Shown: positions 51,573 through 63,564 of the stretch, piece after piece | Layout: every line of letters starts with the position of its first letter | Position numbering within the stretch: the stretch's first letter is position 1 | DNA from: Zingiber officinale | Taxonomy: Eukaryota > Streptophyta > Magnoliopsida > Zingiberales > Zingiberaceae | Direction of reading: 5' to 3' | Length of the DNA stretch: 64,000 nt | Assembly: GCF_018446385.1 (NCBI RefSeq) | Contig: NC_055996.1 | Span: forward strand, 13,751,317 to 13,815,316 | The notes under the pieces: model-generated | What the model was told of the DNA's origin: nothing | Database searches by the model: none | What the model saw: only the letters and a program-made list of their open reading frames with translations | Translations under genes and position numbers: made by a program

Positions 51573-51709
51573 GTGAGTGTGTAAAGCCCGAAAAATTCCC
51601 GAATTTATTTTAGAATTATTCTATGATTTTTGTGGAATTTTTAGATATTTTTCCGGAATTTTCCGAGTAGCGGAAGTAGCAAAAATAATTAGAACCGCAA
51701 AATAGCTTA

Positions 51710-51778
51710 GGCGGGAATCGAACCCGAGACCTATGGTGTAAGGGATAATGCTAGTAACCAGTTGAACCCAGCAGGGCC
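51710..51778 (-). other. tRNA-like segment in solo LTR
   Basis: Read on the minus strand, the block has a box A-like 'tgggttcaactgg', a perfect box B 'ggttcgattcc' and complementary ends (ggccctgctgg / tcccgcc only partly paired). It is about 69 bases long. The acceptor stem does not pair well and no clear anticodon loop is visible, so it is a tRNA-derived relic rather than a tRNA gene. Confidence 0.5.
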
Positions 51779-53292
51779 GTGCTGAAAGAAGAGGGAATCA
51801 ATTATATTTATAATTGATTTTGGATGGATTAATTAGTAAATATAAATAAGGATTTAAGTGAGAAGTTTTAGATTATTTCTCACCGTAGCTTTTCCTCACC
51901 CGAAACCTAAACCGCCGCACCTCTCCTTCTTCCCCTCTTCCTCACGCACGGCACACCAAGCCAAGGGTCAAGGGAACATCTTCCGGCGATGACTCCAACA
52001 CGAAAAAGGTTCTTCTCCGCGAGAGGAACACAAGGACATAAGCGGTTCGTCGAACGGAGCAGTTTTCCGGAAAACCTAGCGGTTAGAATCGTAAGAAAAC
52101 CTTGCGATTGAGGTAAGAAACCCCTCACCTGCAGTATAATTGCTCTCGCTTGTTAGTTTTGGCGTTAGTTTAGTAGTTTTACAGTTTTCAGTTATAGGGT
52201 GTGCTCTCAGTGCACACCAAGCATTCGGTAGAATGCCTAGTTCAGAAGGATGCACCAGTAGGCGTCCTAATAGCATGTAAAACGTATTAGAAACATTTTA
52301 CTCAGTTTATTATCAGTTATTACAGCTATATGGATCAGATATCCATTGGGTGGGCTCCCACAGTAGCCTCTAGGTTCAGATAACCTAGCTCTAGGTGCAG
52401 ATAACCTAGAAAATAAAGTAAAAAAAACAAGATTGATTTTACTTTTATTCAGTTGGCACTATATTTGGATCAGATATCCATGGCTGGACTCCCATCGTCC
52501 CTAGGTTCAGATAACCTAGTAACCCTGGATTCGGAACTTGCAATCCCGGTCTCGTAGGGATGTTGCAAGTACAGTTGCTGGGCCCAAACAGGATGTTTAG
52601 TATTTTCATCTATTATTATATATAGTTTTCCAAATATGTAATCAGTGATGGAAACACTAACTTAGTTTCAGTTTCAGTTAATTATCTCAGTTAAGTTTCA
52701 TGATTTGAGTTCATGACCAGTTAGATGTATATGCATTACCAGTTCAGTATTCATGCTTAGTTTCAGATACAGTATGCTATGCTCAGCTTGGTTGTATGCC
52801 ATGAACAGTTCAGTACATGTTTGTATGCCATGCCATGTTGCCATGCTCAGTTCAGTTTTCAAACAGCATGTTTTAAAAACATAATCGCATCGTTGCATGT
52901 TTTTGTGAGGTAGATAGTTTCTTACTAAGCTTATTAGCTTACAGGTACTACTTTTCTTATACTGCAGATACAGGTAAAAGAAAAGTGGACTAGCGGAGGC
53001 TGGAGGACAATGCTATGGAGGTGTGTGTGTGCAAGGGGTTTGGAATAAAGATCCTTGGGGATCTATACGCTTTTATTCAGTTTTAATACTTAACATGTCT
53101 AGTTTTGTGACTTAGACTTGTTACTAGGTGTTATAGCTTAGTAAACTATGTCTTGTTTAGTTTATCATGTTTAGAATGTTAGTATTTACATGCTAGAGTG
53201 TGTTTCATGTATCTGGAGTTGGTGTATGTGATTTTTGGCAAGAATCAGTGTTGGAAATCAGAAGTTCTGATTTCGTATCAGACTATCAGAGC

Positions 53293-53548
53293 CTGGATCG
53301 GTCAGCATACCGATCCAGTGGCATTCCTTCTCCTGGATCAGTCAGCCGACCGATCCAGATGGATACAGTAGCCTGCTGTATCTCCCTGGATCGGTCAGCC
53401 GACCGACCCAACATCGAACAGAAGGCATCCCAGCGATTCCAGGTGCCTGGATCGGTCTGCGGATCGATCCAGACACACCTGGATCGGTCTGCCGACCGAT
53501 CCAGCAGGGTACAGAATCGCGGCAGGTTTGATCGGTCCGTGAATCGAA
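53293..53548. repeat. Array of six near-palindromes (GATCGGTC.GCCGACCGATC type)
   Basis: Units at 53293-53318, 53333-53357, 53386-53409, 53447-53472, 53479-53504 and 53529-53548. The best (53479-53504) is an almost perfect inverted repeat of 'ctggatcggtc'. The spacers differ in sequence and length. Confidence 0.9.
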
Positions 53549-54048
53549 CAGCAGCTAGCTGGGAAGTTAGTTTTGAGTTCTAGCTCAGATGGGAGGTCAA
53601 GTATCCTCCTTATTACGTATACCCCAACCGGAAAGGTCTTGAACCCTTCCTTATAACAGCATGGGTGTACCAGTTGTCAGTGTAACAGAGCCAGTTAGTG
53701 AAATTTTTATTCTACCAGTTTCCGCACAGTACGACATAGTAGCTTCAGTAGTTAATGTAGCAATCCGGCTCACAGCCTAGTACCCAGGAGTTGGGTCGTT
53801 ACAGAGTGTCGCTGGCGGGCTATTTCCGGTTCTGCTGAGAAGACCGGGAACGTCCTGATGAAGATCACCCTGACTTCTGAGGCTACCTAGAAACCCCAGA
53901 AGTACCCTGACCTAGCCGACTGCGACCACTCTACTGCTGTCCAATAGCTTGTGGCTGCTGGATCTGTCCTGATGTTTGATGCAGCTGCTTCCTTTTCTTG
54001 TCCGGAAATGCTCTCTGCTGAGCTGACTCAATCATGAGGGCTCTGTCC

Positions 54049-56676
54049 TGTTGGAGTGTATACTAAAAGCCTAGCTTTTGTTTAAACATTTATAAGAATC
54101 ACATTGATCAAGTGTCTACATTTATATATACCAAATGTAGATGTTCAATTAATTTATATTGTAGATAACATAGTGTGTGGTGTCACACACAGAAGATCGT
54201 GTTATCGGTTCTTTATAAATTATAAATAGTAGCTCACGACCAAGATGGAAAGGAACAAACCATTGGAAGGTCATAGTGTAATTAGGTATTAGTTTATCTT
54301 AACTATATAATTACATTAGTACACTTAGAGTGTATTGAGTAGGACCATTAGAGGTCGTTTCTTTTTATACTGACTTTATAAAGGAACAAAGACCTCAGTT
54401 ATTATGGAAGTGTATGCTCTTAATCCTAATATAATAGCAAGCACATATATTTGATATTTATTTCTTTAATTTATCAATGGGTGAGATTTAGTTTGATAAA
54501 TCAATAAGCCTGATAAGTTGGGAAATGATATCACTTATAGTGTGTCTTGTTGATTATAGAAGGAAACTGTGTCCTAGTGATCTAGGTTGATAATGTCCCC
54601 AAGAGGAGCTCATAAGGATTGTCATGTTAAACCCTGCAGGTGAACTTAGTCCGACATGACGATAAGGTTGAGTGGTACTACTCTTGGAACTAAGATATTA
54701 ATTAAGTGGGTTGTCAGTGACTCATTTAATTAGTGGGCATTCGACATCTTAAACACAGGGAGATTAACACACTCATAATAAGAAGGAGCCCAAAATGTAA
54801 TTTGGGATTGGTGCGGTAGTTCAATAATAATTCTTTAGTGGTATGAATTATTATTGATGAAGTTAAGTTGTGTGTTCGGGGCGAACACGGGAAGCTTAAT
54901 TTCATCGGGAGACCAAAACCAATTCCTCCTCTCGGTCCCTATCGTAGCCTCTTGTATATAGAGATTTATACCCACCACATACCCACTTCTTACCCACCTT
55001 TATACCCATCCTATTGGGGCCGGCCAAGCAAGCTTGGAACCCAAGCTTGGGCCGGCCAAGTAAATAGGGTGAGTTGAGTTGCTGTGGCCGGCCCTAGCTT
55101 GAACCCAAGCTTGGTGTGGTCGGCCACATCACATTAAAAGGGTTTTTATTTTTAATCTTTTCTTAATGTGGATATCATGGTTTTAAAAGAGAGTTTAAAA
55201 TTTAAATCTTTCCTTTTATAGCTTTCTACAAAAGATTAAGAAAAGATTTGAAATCTTTCCTTATTTGTAGATTGAAAGGTGGATTTTAATTTTAAGAAAA
55301 CTTTCCTTTTTAACCATGTTCATGATTTAAAAGAGAGTTTAAAAATTAAATATTTCTTTTATAAGTTTCTACAAAAGATTAAGAAAAGATTTGATATCTT
55401 TCCTTATTTGTAGATTGAAAGGAGATTTTAATTTTTAGAGATAACTTTCCTTTTTAAAAATTATCCACATGTTTAAAAGAAAGATTTTAATTTATAAAAA
55501 TTCTTTTTTATAATCCACCATGAAGGGACAAATTATTGGAGAATTTTTTTATAAATTTTCGGAAACAAATTAGGAAGTTTTAATTCTTGTGTTAATTAAA
55601 ACTCTCATTGTTTTGGGGATTAAAGTGGTCGGCCATTACAATTGTGAAAAGGATTTTAATTAATTAAATTTTCCTTTTTATGGCAAAGTAATAAGGAAGT
55701 TTTTATTTAAATTTTCCTTATTTGCTAAGACCAAGGATTATAAAAGAGAAGGTAGAGGTGTCTTCATGGGTGCTAACTCTATTCTTTTCTTCCTCTTTTT
55801 TTCTCCTTGGTGTGGCTGGCCCTAGAGGTTTTCCCTCTCCTCTTCTCTTCTTCTTTAGTGGCCGGTTTTATCCCCTCTTGGAGCTCTTGATGGTGACCGG
55901 TTCTAGCTAGGAGAAGAAGGAGAGAAAGGAGGTTTTATTTCTTGCATCCCTTGGAGCTTGGTGGTGGTGGCCGGACCTCTACTTCTCTTGGAGAATTGTG
56001 GTGGCCGAATCTTGCTTGGAGAAGAAGGTGGCTTAGGTGGATTCTCATCTTGGTAGATTGTTGCCCACACAACGTCCGGGATAAGAAGAGGAATACGATT
56101 GAAGATCAAGAGGTTATTTGCTTACAAAGAAAGGTATAACTAGTAATTGTTTTCCGCATCATACTAGTTTTCTTTGTATAGTTATTTTTGGAAATATCCA
56201 ACACAAGAGGCATATGATTCTAGAGTTTTCGGATTTGTTTCGAAGTTGTGTTTCTTTTCTTTTATTTTTTGAATTTGTGATTCGATTGTTCTTTTTGGTT
56301 AAACCTAGAGTTATTTAAGGAAAATAAATATTAGCTTTCCTTAAAAGGCTTTGTCTAGGCGGTGGTGGTTGCTCCCATATCCAAGAAGGCCATGTGCCTC
56401 GCCATGCAGTCCTGGAAGCCAATTTTAGAAATTAATATTTAATGGAATTAATAACATAGGTGGATTTGAATCAATAGTGTTAAGTTCCGCTTGCGATTCA
56501 AATCTAAACCATTAAGAACAGATAAGTTAAATTTGGAATCAATGATGTTAAGTTCCGTCTGCGATTCCTAATTTAACTTCTAAAGAACACAATAGGTTAT
56601 TTAAGGAAAGGTTCGACACTTGTACAAAAAAATTTTGTACAGTGGAACCGGTATGTTTTCCTAGGACTAACCAACA
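54049..56676 (+). mobile_element. Copia-type solo LTR in Tekay gag, TSD TGTCC
   Basis: 2628 bp from TGTTGGAGTGTATAC to ...GGACTAACCAACA, flanked by TGTCC at 54044-54048 and 56677-56681. The 3' end ('gtggaaccgg...ttttcctagga') is the usual end of large Angela/Tork LTRs. No primer site or pol follows. The inside has two diverged copies of 'gaaagg.ggattttaattt...aactttcctttt' (55130-55470) and of 'gttaagttccg.ttgcgatt' (56485 and 56550). The ORFs at 55722-56318 are not genes. Confidence 0.9.
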
Positions 56677-56681
56677 TGTCC

Positions 56682-57031
56682 AACGTCTCTAAATAGGATG
56701 AACTCCCAAAAACGGCAAGCTTCTCTTACAGATGCCCATCCATTCCCTGGATAAACTGAAGCATGCGGGATCTATCCTAATGTCTGACTCGTCTGCTTCC
56801 TTTTCCTATCCGGAAACGCTCTCTACTGAGCTGACTTAATCATGAGGGCTCTGTCCAACGTCTCTAAATAGGATGAACTCCCAAAATCGGCAAGCTTTAC
56901 TTGCAGATGTCCATCCAGTCCCTAGATAAACTGAAGCATGCAGGATCTGTCCTCAGCAACTAATTCTAAACAAAACCTGGTCAACCGATTAAACTCAGCA
57001 TTATACTCTGTCACCGTGCGGTTGTTTTGCC
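56682..57031 (-). repeat. 175-bp tandem duplication in Tekay gag
   Basis: 'aacgtctctaaatagg' at 56682 recurs at 56857. Both units include 'cataaactgaagcatgc'-like text, and the first ends with 'aatcatgagggctctgtcc'. A third partial copy (53955-54048) lies left of the solo LTR. 175 is not a multiple of three, so the frame is broken. Confidence 0.85.
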
Positions 57032-57113
57032 GTAGACTCGGAAAATCCTACCGGCGAGTCGTCTGATATGCCCGTGACAAGTACCGGCTCTCAAAAGCCT
57101 CTCTGAATCTCAC

Positions 57114-57788
57114 CTAGGCGATGTTCTGCTCGCCTAGGATGGAGCGTTGCGTATCCCACCAGATATCGGCCTCGCCCCGTAAATGGAAAGCAACCAGCTT
57201 TATTTTCTCCCAAGCGGAGCAAGCCATGTAGAAGAAGGTTCGCTCCATGGTCTCTATCCAAGACTGGGCTACACTCGAATCGATCTCTCCGCGGAATAGG
57301 GTGAATCGACTTTTCATCGACTCTGCCAAAGCTGTGATCCGAGCTCGTGCCGCAACTATATTAATCAGGTGATGAGTAGGGATGGCTACAGGAACTGGCG
57401 GAATCACTGGAGCTGGTGCTACAGGTGGTACTGCTGGATAGACCGGGGGAGGTACTCTCGGTGCTGCTGCATAAGCTGGAGCATGTACCACTGGTGGCGG
57501 TGGTGCCGAGTACACTGGTGGTACCGATGGCGGTGGTGCCGGGTACGGAGGTGGTACCGTAAATACGGTAGGGGTGGGTACGACGGGTACAACCAAGGTA
57601 GGTACCTCTAAAGAAGCTATCGAGGTCTGGGAGCCCGACGCACCCGCAGTATCTTGAGTCGGTCCTTGACCGACAGGCTCAACCTCAGTATGGATCTCTG
57701 GCAAGTCCGTTGCCAGAGATTCCAAAGTCCTCTTACGTGGCCATCCAACACCACGTCTCAACGCAGATGCACGTGTAGATCTCCTCAT
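57114..57788 (-). pseudogene. Tekay gag, N-terminal part
   Basis: A 224-residue open stretch from the first ATG after the primer site: a basic start (MRRSTRASALRRG), a long Pro/Val/Ala-rich segment (residues 75-150), then the gag domain 'ESMKSRFTLFRGEID' and 'WIETMERTFFYMAC' with 'GEADIWWD'. It ends at a stop; the domain goes on out of frame ('FESRYLSRAYQ', 'TEYNAEFNRL') to 56950, where the tandem duplication begins. Confidence 0.88.
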
Positions 57789-58116
57789 ATCTGTTAAGTT
57801 ATAACTCAGATATTACTATAAATAACAAAAATTATAAAATTACCTTTTTACCTATTTACCGTCTGGAGATGTTCCATCGTTGTCCAGTCCCCCTTTTTAT
57901 AACCTCGGAATTCCATACGAGAAAAACGATGGAAACCCATACAAATCCGAAATGGAATTCTGAAACATGAACATAACGGAAATCCGTACAAATCCGAAAA
58001 TACCAGTTTGACTCACAAACTTGGCTTTGATATCAAAAATATTTGTATCAGATTAACACACAAAATCAAAATACGAAAACCAAGTATCCGAAACCTGGCT
58101 CTGATACCAAATAAAT

Positions 58117-60832
58117 TATCACGCCCCAGGTAGTCCCTGCCAGAAGAAATTTCGACAGCATCTCCCCTGTACGGGTGACAATATGAAACTTCCTACAATG
58201 CCCTCAGGGCCACATATACCTCGACCAACACAGTCGGAACAATAACAATAAATATTAATCAAGCACCCACGCAGTTTAATAGTAAAAACCAAACATAAGC
58301 AACGATAAGGAAAACATCTCAAATATCCTACTTAACTACACCCATAAAACTCAAATCATAAGTCCTACTCAACTACACCCATAAAACTCAAATCACCAGT
58401 ATACATCCAAACGAAAACTCATCGACAATAAGGGATCCTACAAGATCCAAGTACCAAAAGATACAAGTCTAAAAACATATACGATAACATAATAAGAAAA
58501 CCAAAGAGAAGATCCAAAATGGAAATCCCCGCAACCTGGAGGGGAAACTAGTGACTGGAACTCCTCCGGACAGCCTCAACCTGAAATGGTAATAACGGGG
58601 GGTGAGTCCAACACTCAGTGGATACCTAGTTGACATGTATAGTAAATAATAACCAGCAGTAATAAATATGCGTACAGTATCCAGAAGTAATGAAACAATG
58701 TACAACCGAAGATAAGTGAGAAACTGTACTCACCAGGACCTCCTATCAGGATAACAAGGTCGTCAGACCAAAAATACATGTCCCTGTATGCATGTCAATC
58801 ATATGCATCCATCCAATATGCAGAAAATAAAGTGCAGCAAACACAAGTAATAAATACATCATGCATATGATGCCAATGACATGTCCTGGTCACCCCTGAT
58901 GTCAGTCAGCCATCTCACACACGATAGTGAGACCGAGTGGGTAGGACTGTGACAATCGTGCACTCTGCCGTCACTGCTCCTGATGAGTGATCGAGTGGAC
59001 GGGATGCTGTTGGAGTACACATATCCTCCTACCCCAAATCATAAGTGGGAGAGCGCAATGCTCTCATCTCCCTGAGACAATCCAGAGGAGGGATCTCTGT
59101 CGGCTACCACACTGCATCACACTACCCATGAGAGGACCAACGGAGCCAAATAAAGCAAATCTATCTGCCGACTACCACGCTGTGTCACACTACCCAAAAG
59201 TGGACTAGCGGAGCCTAATAGAGCATAAATGCCACACACCCTGCCTGATATACCACTAACCCATGAGTGGTTGTGTGTGCAGATCCATGTAACTGGCGAT
59301 GCGCTCAACGATAATGGAGCCGACTATCACACAACATGCAATCATGAGAGATGGTACATGACACTAAGCATATAAATATCCTGATCATATCTACCTCCAT
59401 AAAAACATGTACCAAATACTTGGATCAAATAATATGATCTAGGTACATAGGTCAGGTATGGTATCTAACTAGTCCGGTATATCATAAGGTATGACATGTC
59501 ACTACCTCTATAACATAAATAATAAACAAGGCATGATTGCTAAACAAGTAACAAATAAAACATGCTCGGAAACAAATAGTGACATGCCGATGCAGATATA
59601 AACATAATTATTACTACTTGTTAAAATCTACTAAGCATATCAACATGACATATCAAAATAGATAAGTCAAGGTACCTGCCTCCAATAGAAAGGTCCAATC
59701 TGAAATAGATCCCTCGTCGAGACACCGTCTCGAATCAAAGTCCTGTACCAATCAATGTGTATATTTTATTTAGCTAAATTCAAATAAGTAGCTAAATAAA
59801 ATCTCTAACACTAAATTAGGGCAAAACCCTAATCAATACATAAATATAAACCTAATTCACACTTAACCAATTTGTATCAAATTCCCCTACACCTTACCTC
59901 ATTACCTAGCCACTGTTGACGTTGGAACAAGATGGTTGTTGATCCACAACACACAACACTTGGTTGGAATCCACCCTTATTGCTCCAATTAAGAACAGAA
60001 GGTCCAGATTCATCAAGGCAACATAAAGAAAACCTAATTTGAGAAACTTACTGGTAGCACTGACCTTGACACCTTCTCTGTGATCAAACCATCCAAAACC
60101 TAACTAATATAGGTGTGTCGATCTGCTGTGAAAAGGGATCTCGCTGCCTCATTGCTGGATTAAGAAAGAAATCAACAACTCCAGACACCAATCAACCCTA
60201 TAGAGATCAGCTACCCAATCATAAACAGTGTTAGGGCACAGGGCTAGAGAGGATCAAGAGAAAACGACTCTAGAACCTACCCTTGTCATCGGCGCACGCT
60301 CCCGATCCCCGGCGATCTAGGGCACGACGACTGCAGCTAGGGCACAGTGAGATGAGGCCTGGTGTTGGCCCTTCCTTCCGGTGATCGGGCGATGGCTCGA
60401 GCTCTAGGGCTCCGCTTTGGCGCAAGGAGGATCGGGGTAGAGACGAAGAGGAGCTTCGGCGTCGCGGGAGCCAACGGGGAAAAGAAAGAGAAAGGGTTTC
60501 CACTACTCAGGCTAAGGAGAGGGGTTTTGTATACTCGGGGAGAAGAGGAACGAACGCGAACGACGGCGGCACGTCAGCTGGAGAAGAGAAGAAGAAATCG
60601 ACGGTGAGGCGTTAGGGAGGCGCAGGGCGGGGAAGGAAAACGGGGGAAGAGAAATAAAAGAAAAAGAAAATAAAACTTTTCCTCATTTAATGGGGTAGCC
60701 TAAACAGGCTTTCCCGTGACCCATATTTATCCCTGTAACCTAAGGCGTACAAGCTCCAAAAAATTCTCGAAAAATTTCTAAAAATTTCGAAAATTTCCCT
60801 TATGATTATTCACCCTTTTTCGGTATTTTACA
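58117..60832 (-). repeat. 5' LTR of the Tekay element
   Basis: Pairs with 44780-47480. Its inner end is mutated (TATCACG instead of TGTCACG). The outer end 'gtattttaca' is followed by the AAAAG duplication. Confidence 0.9.
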
Positions 60833-61813
60833 AAAAGTCTTTTAGGACGATCTCTAATGATCTTTACCCCTAAGATATACTCAGCTTCTCCTATATCTGT
60901 TGTATCAAATTGTGATGATAACCACTTCTTGACTTCCTTCACATACCTTATATCATTTCCAACTATCAGCATATCATCAACATATAATGATAAAATGACA
61001 TACTTTCTTTTTTCCCTCTTCAGGAAAACACAATAATCTTCATTGATCATCTCGAAACTATAAGATAAAATGACTTTGTTAAATCTTGTTTCATTGTCTT
61101 GACGCTTGATTTAGCTCATATATAGAATTTTTCAGTCTACATACTTTCTTCTCTTGGTCTTCAACAATGAAACCTTCTGGCTAAACCATATAGATTTCCT
61201 CGTCAAACTCACAGTTAAGGAAAGCTGTTTTTACATCCATTTGATATAATTTCAAGTCATAATGTGCCACAAAGGTCAAAATAACTCGTATTGATACAAA
61301 TTTCACTACGGGAGAAAATGTCTTTTCAAAGTCAATACCCTCCATTTGGGTGTATTCTTTTGCAATTAAACAAACTTTGTATTTGCTAATTGATCCATTA
61401 TCTTTCCTCTTTATTTTGAGAATCCACTTGTTCCCAATAGCCTTTTAGCCCGGAGGAAGATCGACTAAGTTCCAAATATAATTTTAATTCATAGACTCCA
61501 TTTCTTCAACCATCGCAGCTTTCCACTTTTCTCTAACTCTACATCCCAATGCTTCCTCAATGGATTGAGGTTTGTCATCGTCAACTGGAAGTGTTATCAA
61601 TGCCTCATTCTCAATATCAAACCTCTTCTTAGGTTTGATTTTACGAACACTTCTTCATAAGTTGGGCTATTGAGAAGCCAACTCATAACTTAGCATATCC
61701 TTCCCACTCGGTTGACTAGACTCAAGCATCCCTTTTGGCACCTCTCTTATTGATAATATCTTATCCTTCTTAAATAAAAGAACATTTTTATCAACATTAC
61801 CTCTAGTTGGGAA
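60833..61813 (-). pseudogene. Tork linker and reverse transcriptase remnant
   Basis: The piece 61050-60778 carries 'ILSLYVDDMLIVGNDIR' (catalytic YVDD) and 'DIGEAEYILGVKII'. Upstream, 61460-61060 reads 'GIDFEKTFSPVVKFVSIR' and 'YQMDVKTAFLN' with stops. 61813-61667 reads 'SSQPSGKDMLSYELAS', the integrase-RT linker. This is the part between the solo LTR and the Tekay element. Confidence 0.88.
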
Positions 61814-62069
61814 TATTGGTGCAATATCCCTTAAGTCAAGGTTGACCAGCTTGACTAAGCTTGAGTTGGCTAAAGTTTGAGACTCGATGTTTGAGTTTTG
61901 ATGTTTGACAATATATGGAGATTGTAGGAGCAATTGTTCGATTGGGGAGATCGTTGGTGCAATTCTCTTCTGGTCAAGGTTTGACTAGTTTGATGTCAAT
62001 AAGAGTCAAGTAGGTCAAGGTTGACCAGATACTTGACAGGGAAAGTCTTAATTGGAGGCAAAGGCAAAT

Positions 62070-62700
62070 CCTGGTGAGTGAAGTCAGGTGAAAATCCTAG
62101 TGAGTGAAGTTAGGTAAAAGTCATGGTGAATGAAGTTAGACAGTTGAAAGTCCTAGTGAGTGAAGCTAGGAAGATGGAAAGTCCCAGTGAGTGAAGTCGA
62201 GCAGTGGGAAAATCCCGGTGAGTGAAGCCATGTGAAAATCCTAGTGAGTGAAGCTAGGTGAAAGTCCTGGTGAGTGAAGTTAGACAGTTGAAAGTCCTAG
62301 TGAGTGAATCTAGGCAAAAGGAAAGTCCTGGTGAGTGAAGCCAGACACGTGGAAATCCAGGTGGGTCAAGGTTGACCGGACACCTGGTGTTAGGAAGTCT
62401 AAGTGAGTCATGAAGGACCAGACACTTGGCACGAGACGGTAAGTCCAAGTGGGTCAAGGTTGACTGGACATTTGGCATGAGAAGAAAAGTCCAAGTGGGT
62501 CAAAGGATTGACCAAACACTTGATAAAGAAGTCCAAGTGGGTCAAGGTTGACCGAGCACTTGGCATGAGGAGAAAAGTCCAAGTGGGTCAAAGGATTGAC
62601 CGGACACTTGGTGAAGAAGTCCCAACAGGTCAAGGTTGACCGGATGCTAGGCATGAGGAGTCCCAATAGATCACGATTGACCGAATATTGGGTTTGGGAG
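62070..62700 (+). repeat. Two arrays of LTR subrepeats
   Basis: Array 1 (about 62070-62350): some nine units of 30-36 bases around 'aaagtcctagtgagtgaag'. Array 2 (about 62350-62700): some seven units around 'agtccaagtgggtcaagg' and 'ttgaccggacacttggcatg', period 35-60. Confidence 0.88.
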
Positions 62701-62729
62701 CCCTAGACTTCACTCGGGAAAGCTAGGGT

Positions 62730-63063
62730 TGGTCAATTTGATCAAGTGATCAAATTGGACCAAGCCCATTCGATCAGTTGATCCATTGGGCACAGTGTTG
62801 CGATAAACAATAACCCAATCGATCAGCCAATTGATTGGGAGCTTAAATCGCGAGCACAAAATATAACCCAATCGATCAGCCAATCGATTGGGCACCGCTA
62901 ATCGATCGGTCGATCGATTGGGGGATGGTTTTCTTGCACGATCATGAGAAAGCCTGAATCATTCGGTCGATCGATTCAGGTAATTTCCAACAAGCACAGA
63001 GGTGCTCTGAATCAATCATTCGATCGATTCAAGTCTCCTCAATCGATTGGTCAATCGATTGGG
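62730..63063. repeat. Array of seven near-palindromes (CAATCGAT..ATCGATTG type)
   Basis: Units at 62730-62762, 62818-62841, 62869-62892, 62899-62923, 62956-62980, 63009-63033 and 63040-63063. Examples: 'aatcgatcggtcgatcgatt' and 'caatcgattggtcaatcgat'. They lie near the 3' third of the LTR. Confidence 0.9.
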
Positions 63064-63564
63064 ATATGACCGTTGTGAAGGAAAGCACACAAAAGTCTTC
63101 TTCCTCACAACGATTCGATAGGGCTTTTTCTCCACTCCTTGCGATCGTTTCTCACAAGTTTACATCAGTTCTTGAAGTTTCTTGGAGCAAAGTGTTGCTG
63201 CACTTCTAAGGTCAAGAGGCGTTTCATACAAGAAGAAGAAGCTAGCTAGGGTTTCATTTGTGTAAAATCTTGTAAGATTTTCTTTGATTTGTTTTTTCTT
63301 TTCTTCTTGTTGTATTGAGAGATTGTACAAGGCTTCTCTGCCTTCGATAGTTACCGAGAAAGAGTATTTTTCTTAGTAGACAGTGCGTCGTGTGTGGATT
63401 CATGGATTAGTCACCTCTTCTTGAGGTGGATACCAAGTAAATCTATGTGTTAGCATTGTGAGTCTTGTTTCGAGTTCTTTCTGCTGCATATCAACAACAC
63501 CGAAGCAAGCAAATGAAACACGATGAGCTATTCACTCCCCTCTAGCTACAAATCGACCCTAACA

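Larger units (their letters stand above)
51580..53803 (+). mobile_element. Gypsy-type solo LTR in Tekay gag, TSD GAGTG
   Basis: 2224 bp from TGTAAAGCCCG to ...GTCGTTACA, flanked by GAGTG at 51575-51579 and 53804-53808. The style ('cccgaaaaattccc' start) is of a chromovirus-like gypsy LTR. It contains a tRNA-like segment (51710-51778), paired units at 52320-52400 and 52450-52530 ('tggatcagatatccat', 'ctaggttcagataacctag') and a palindrome array (53293-53548). No internal region is present. Confidence 0.9.
44780..60832 (-). mobile_element. Tekay-type Ty3/gypsy element, structurally complete
   Basis: LTRs 44780-47480 and 58117-60832 (2.70 and 2.72 kb), ends TGTCACGCCCC / TATCACGCCCC and '...cggtattttaca', target duplication AAAAG on both sides (44775-44779, 60833-60837). 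The primer site is tRNA-Met type (reverse complement of 58094-58110, TGGTATCAGAGCC). Gag, protease, RT, RNase H, integrase and a Tekay-type chromodomain-like end lie on the minus strand in that order. Two solo LTRs are inserted in gag. Stops in several places show it is inactive. LTR differences visible by eye are scattered substitutions, so it is not recent. Confidence 0.92.
61814..63564 (+). mobile_element. Copia-type solo LTR in Tork element
   Basis: 1751 bp from TATTGGTGCAAT to ...GACCCTAACA, flanked by GGGAA (61809-61813) and AGGAA (63565-63569), a 5-bp duplication with one mismatch. The Tork reading frame is continuous if the LTR and one duplication are removed. The ends are SIRE/Maximus-like (GGTGCAAT start, 'cactcccctctagc' near the end), the same broad type as 1253-2288. 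A second TGTAGGAGCAA-like start at 61923 shows a duplicated 5' end. Confidence 0.8.

Noticed and set aside
53293-53548. Regular palindromes with spacers as a CRISPR-like array
   Set aside because: Nuclear plant DNA, variable repeats and spacers, location inside an LTR and no cas genes.
55722-56318. ORFs of 62-68 residues in the copia-type solo LTR
   Set aside because: Overlapping on both strands, low complexity, no domain; part of a flanked solo LTR.
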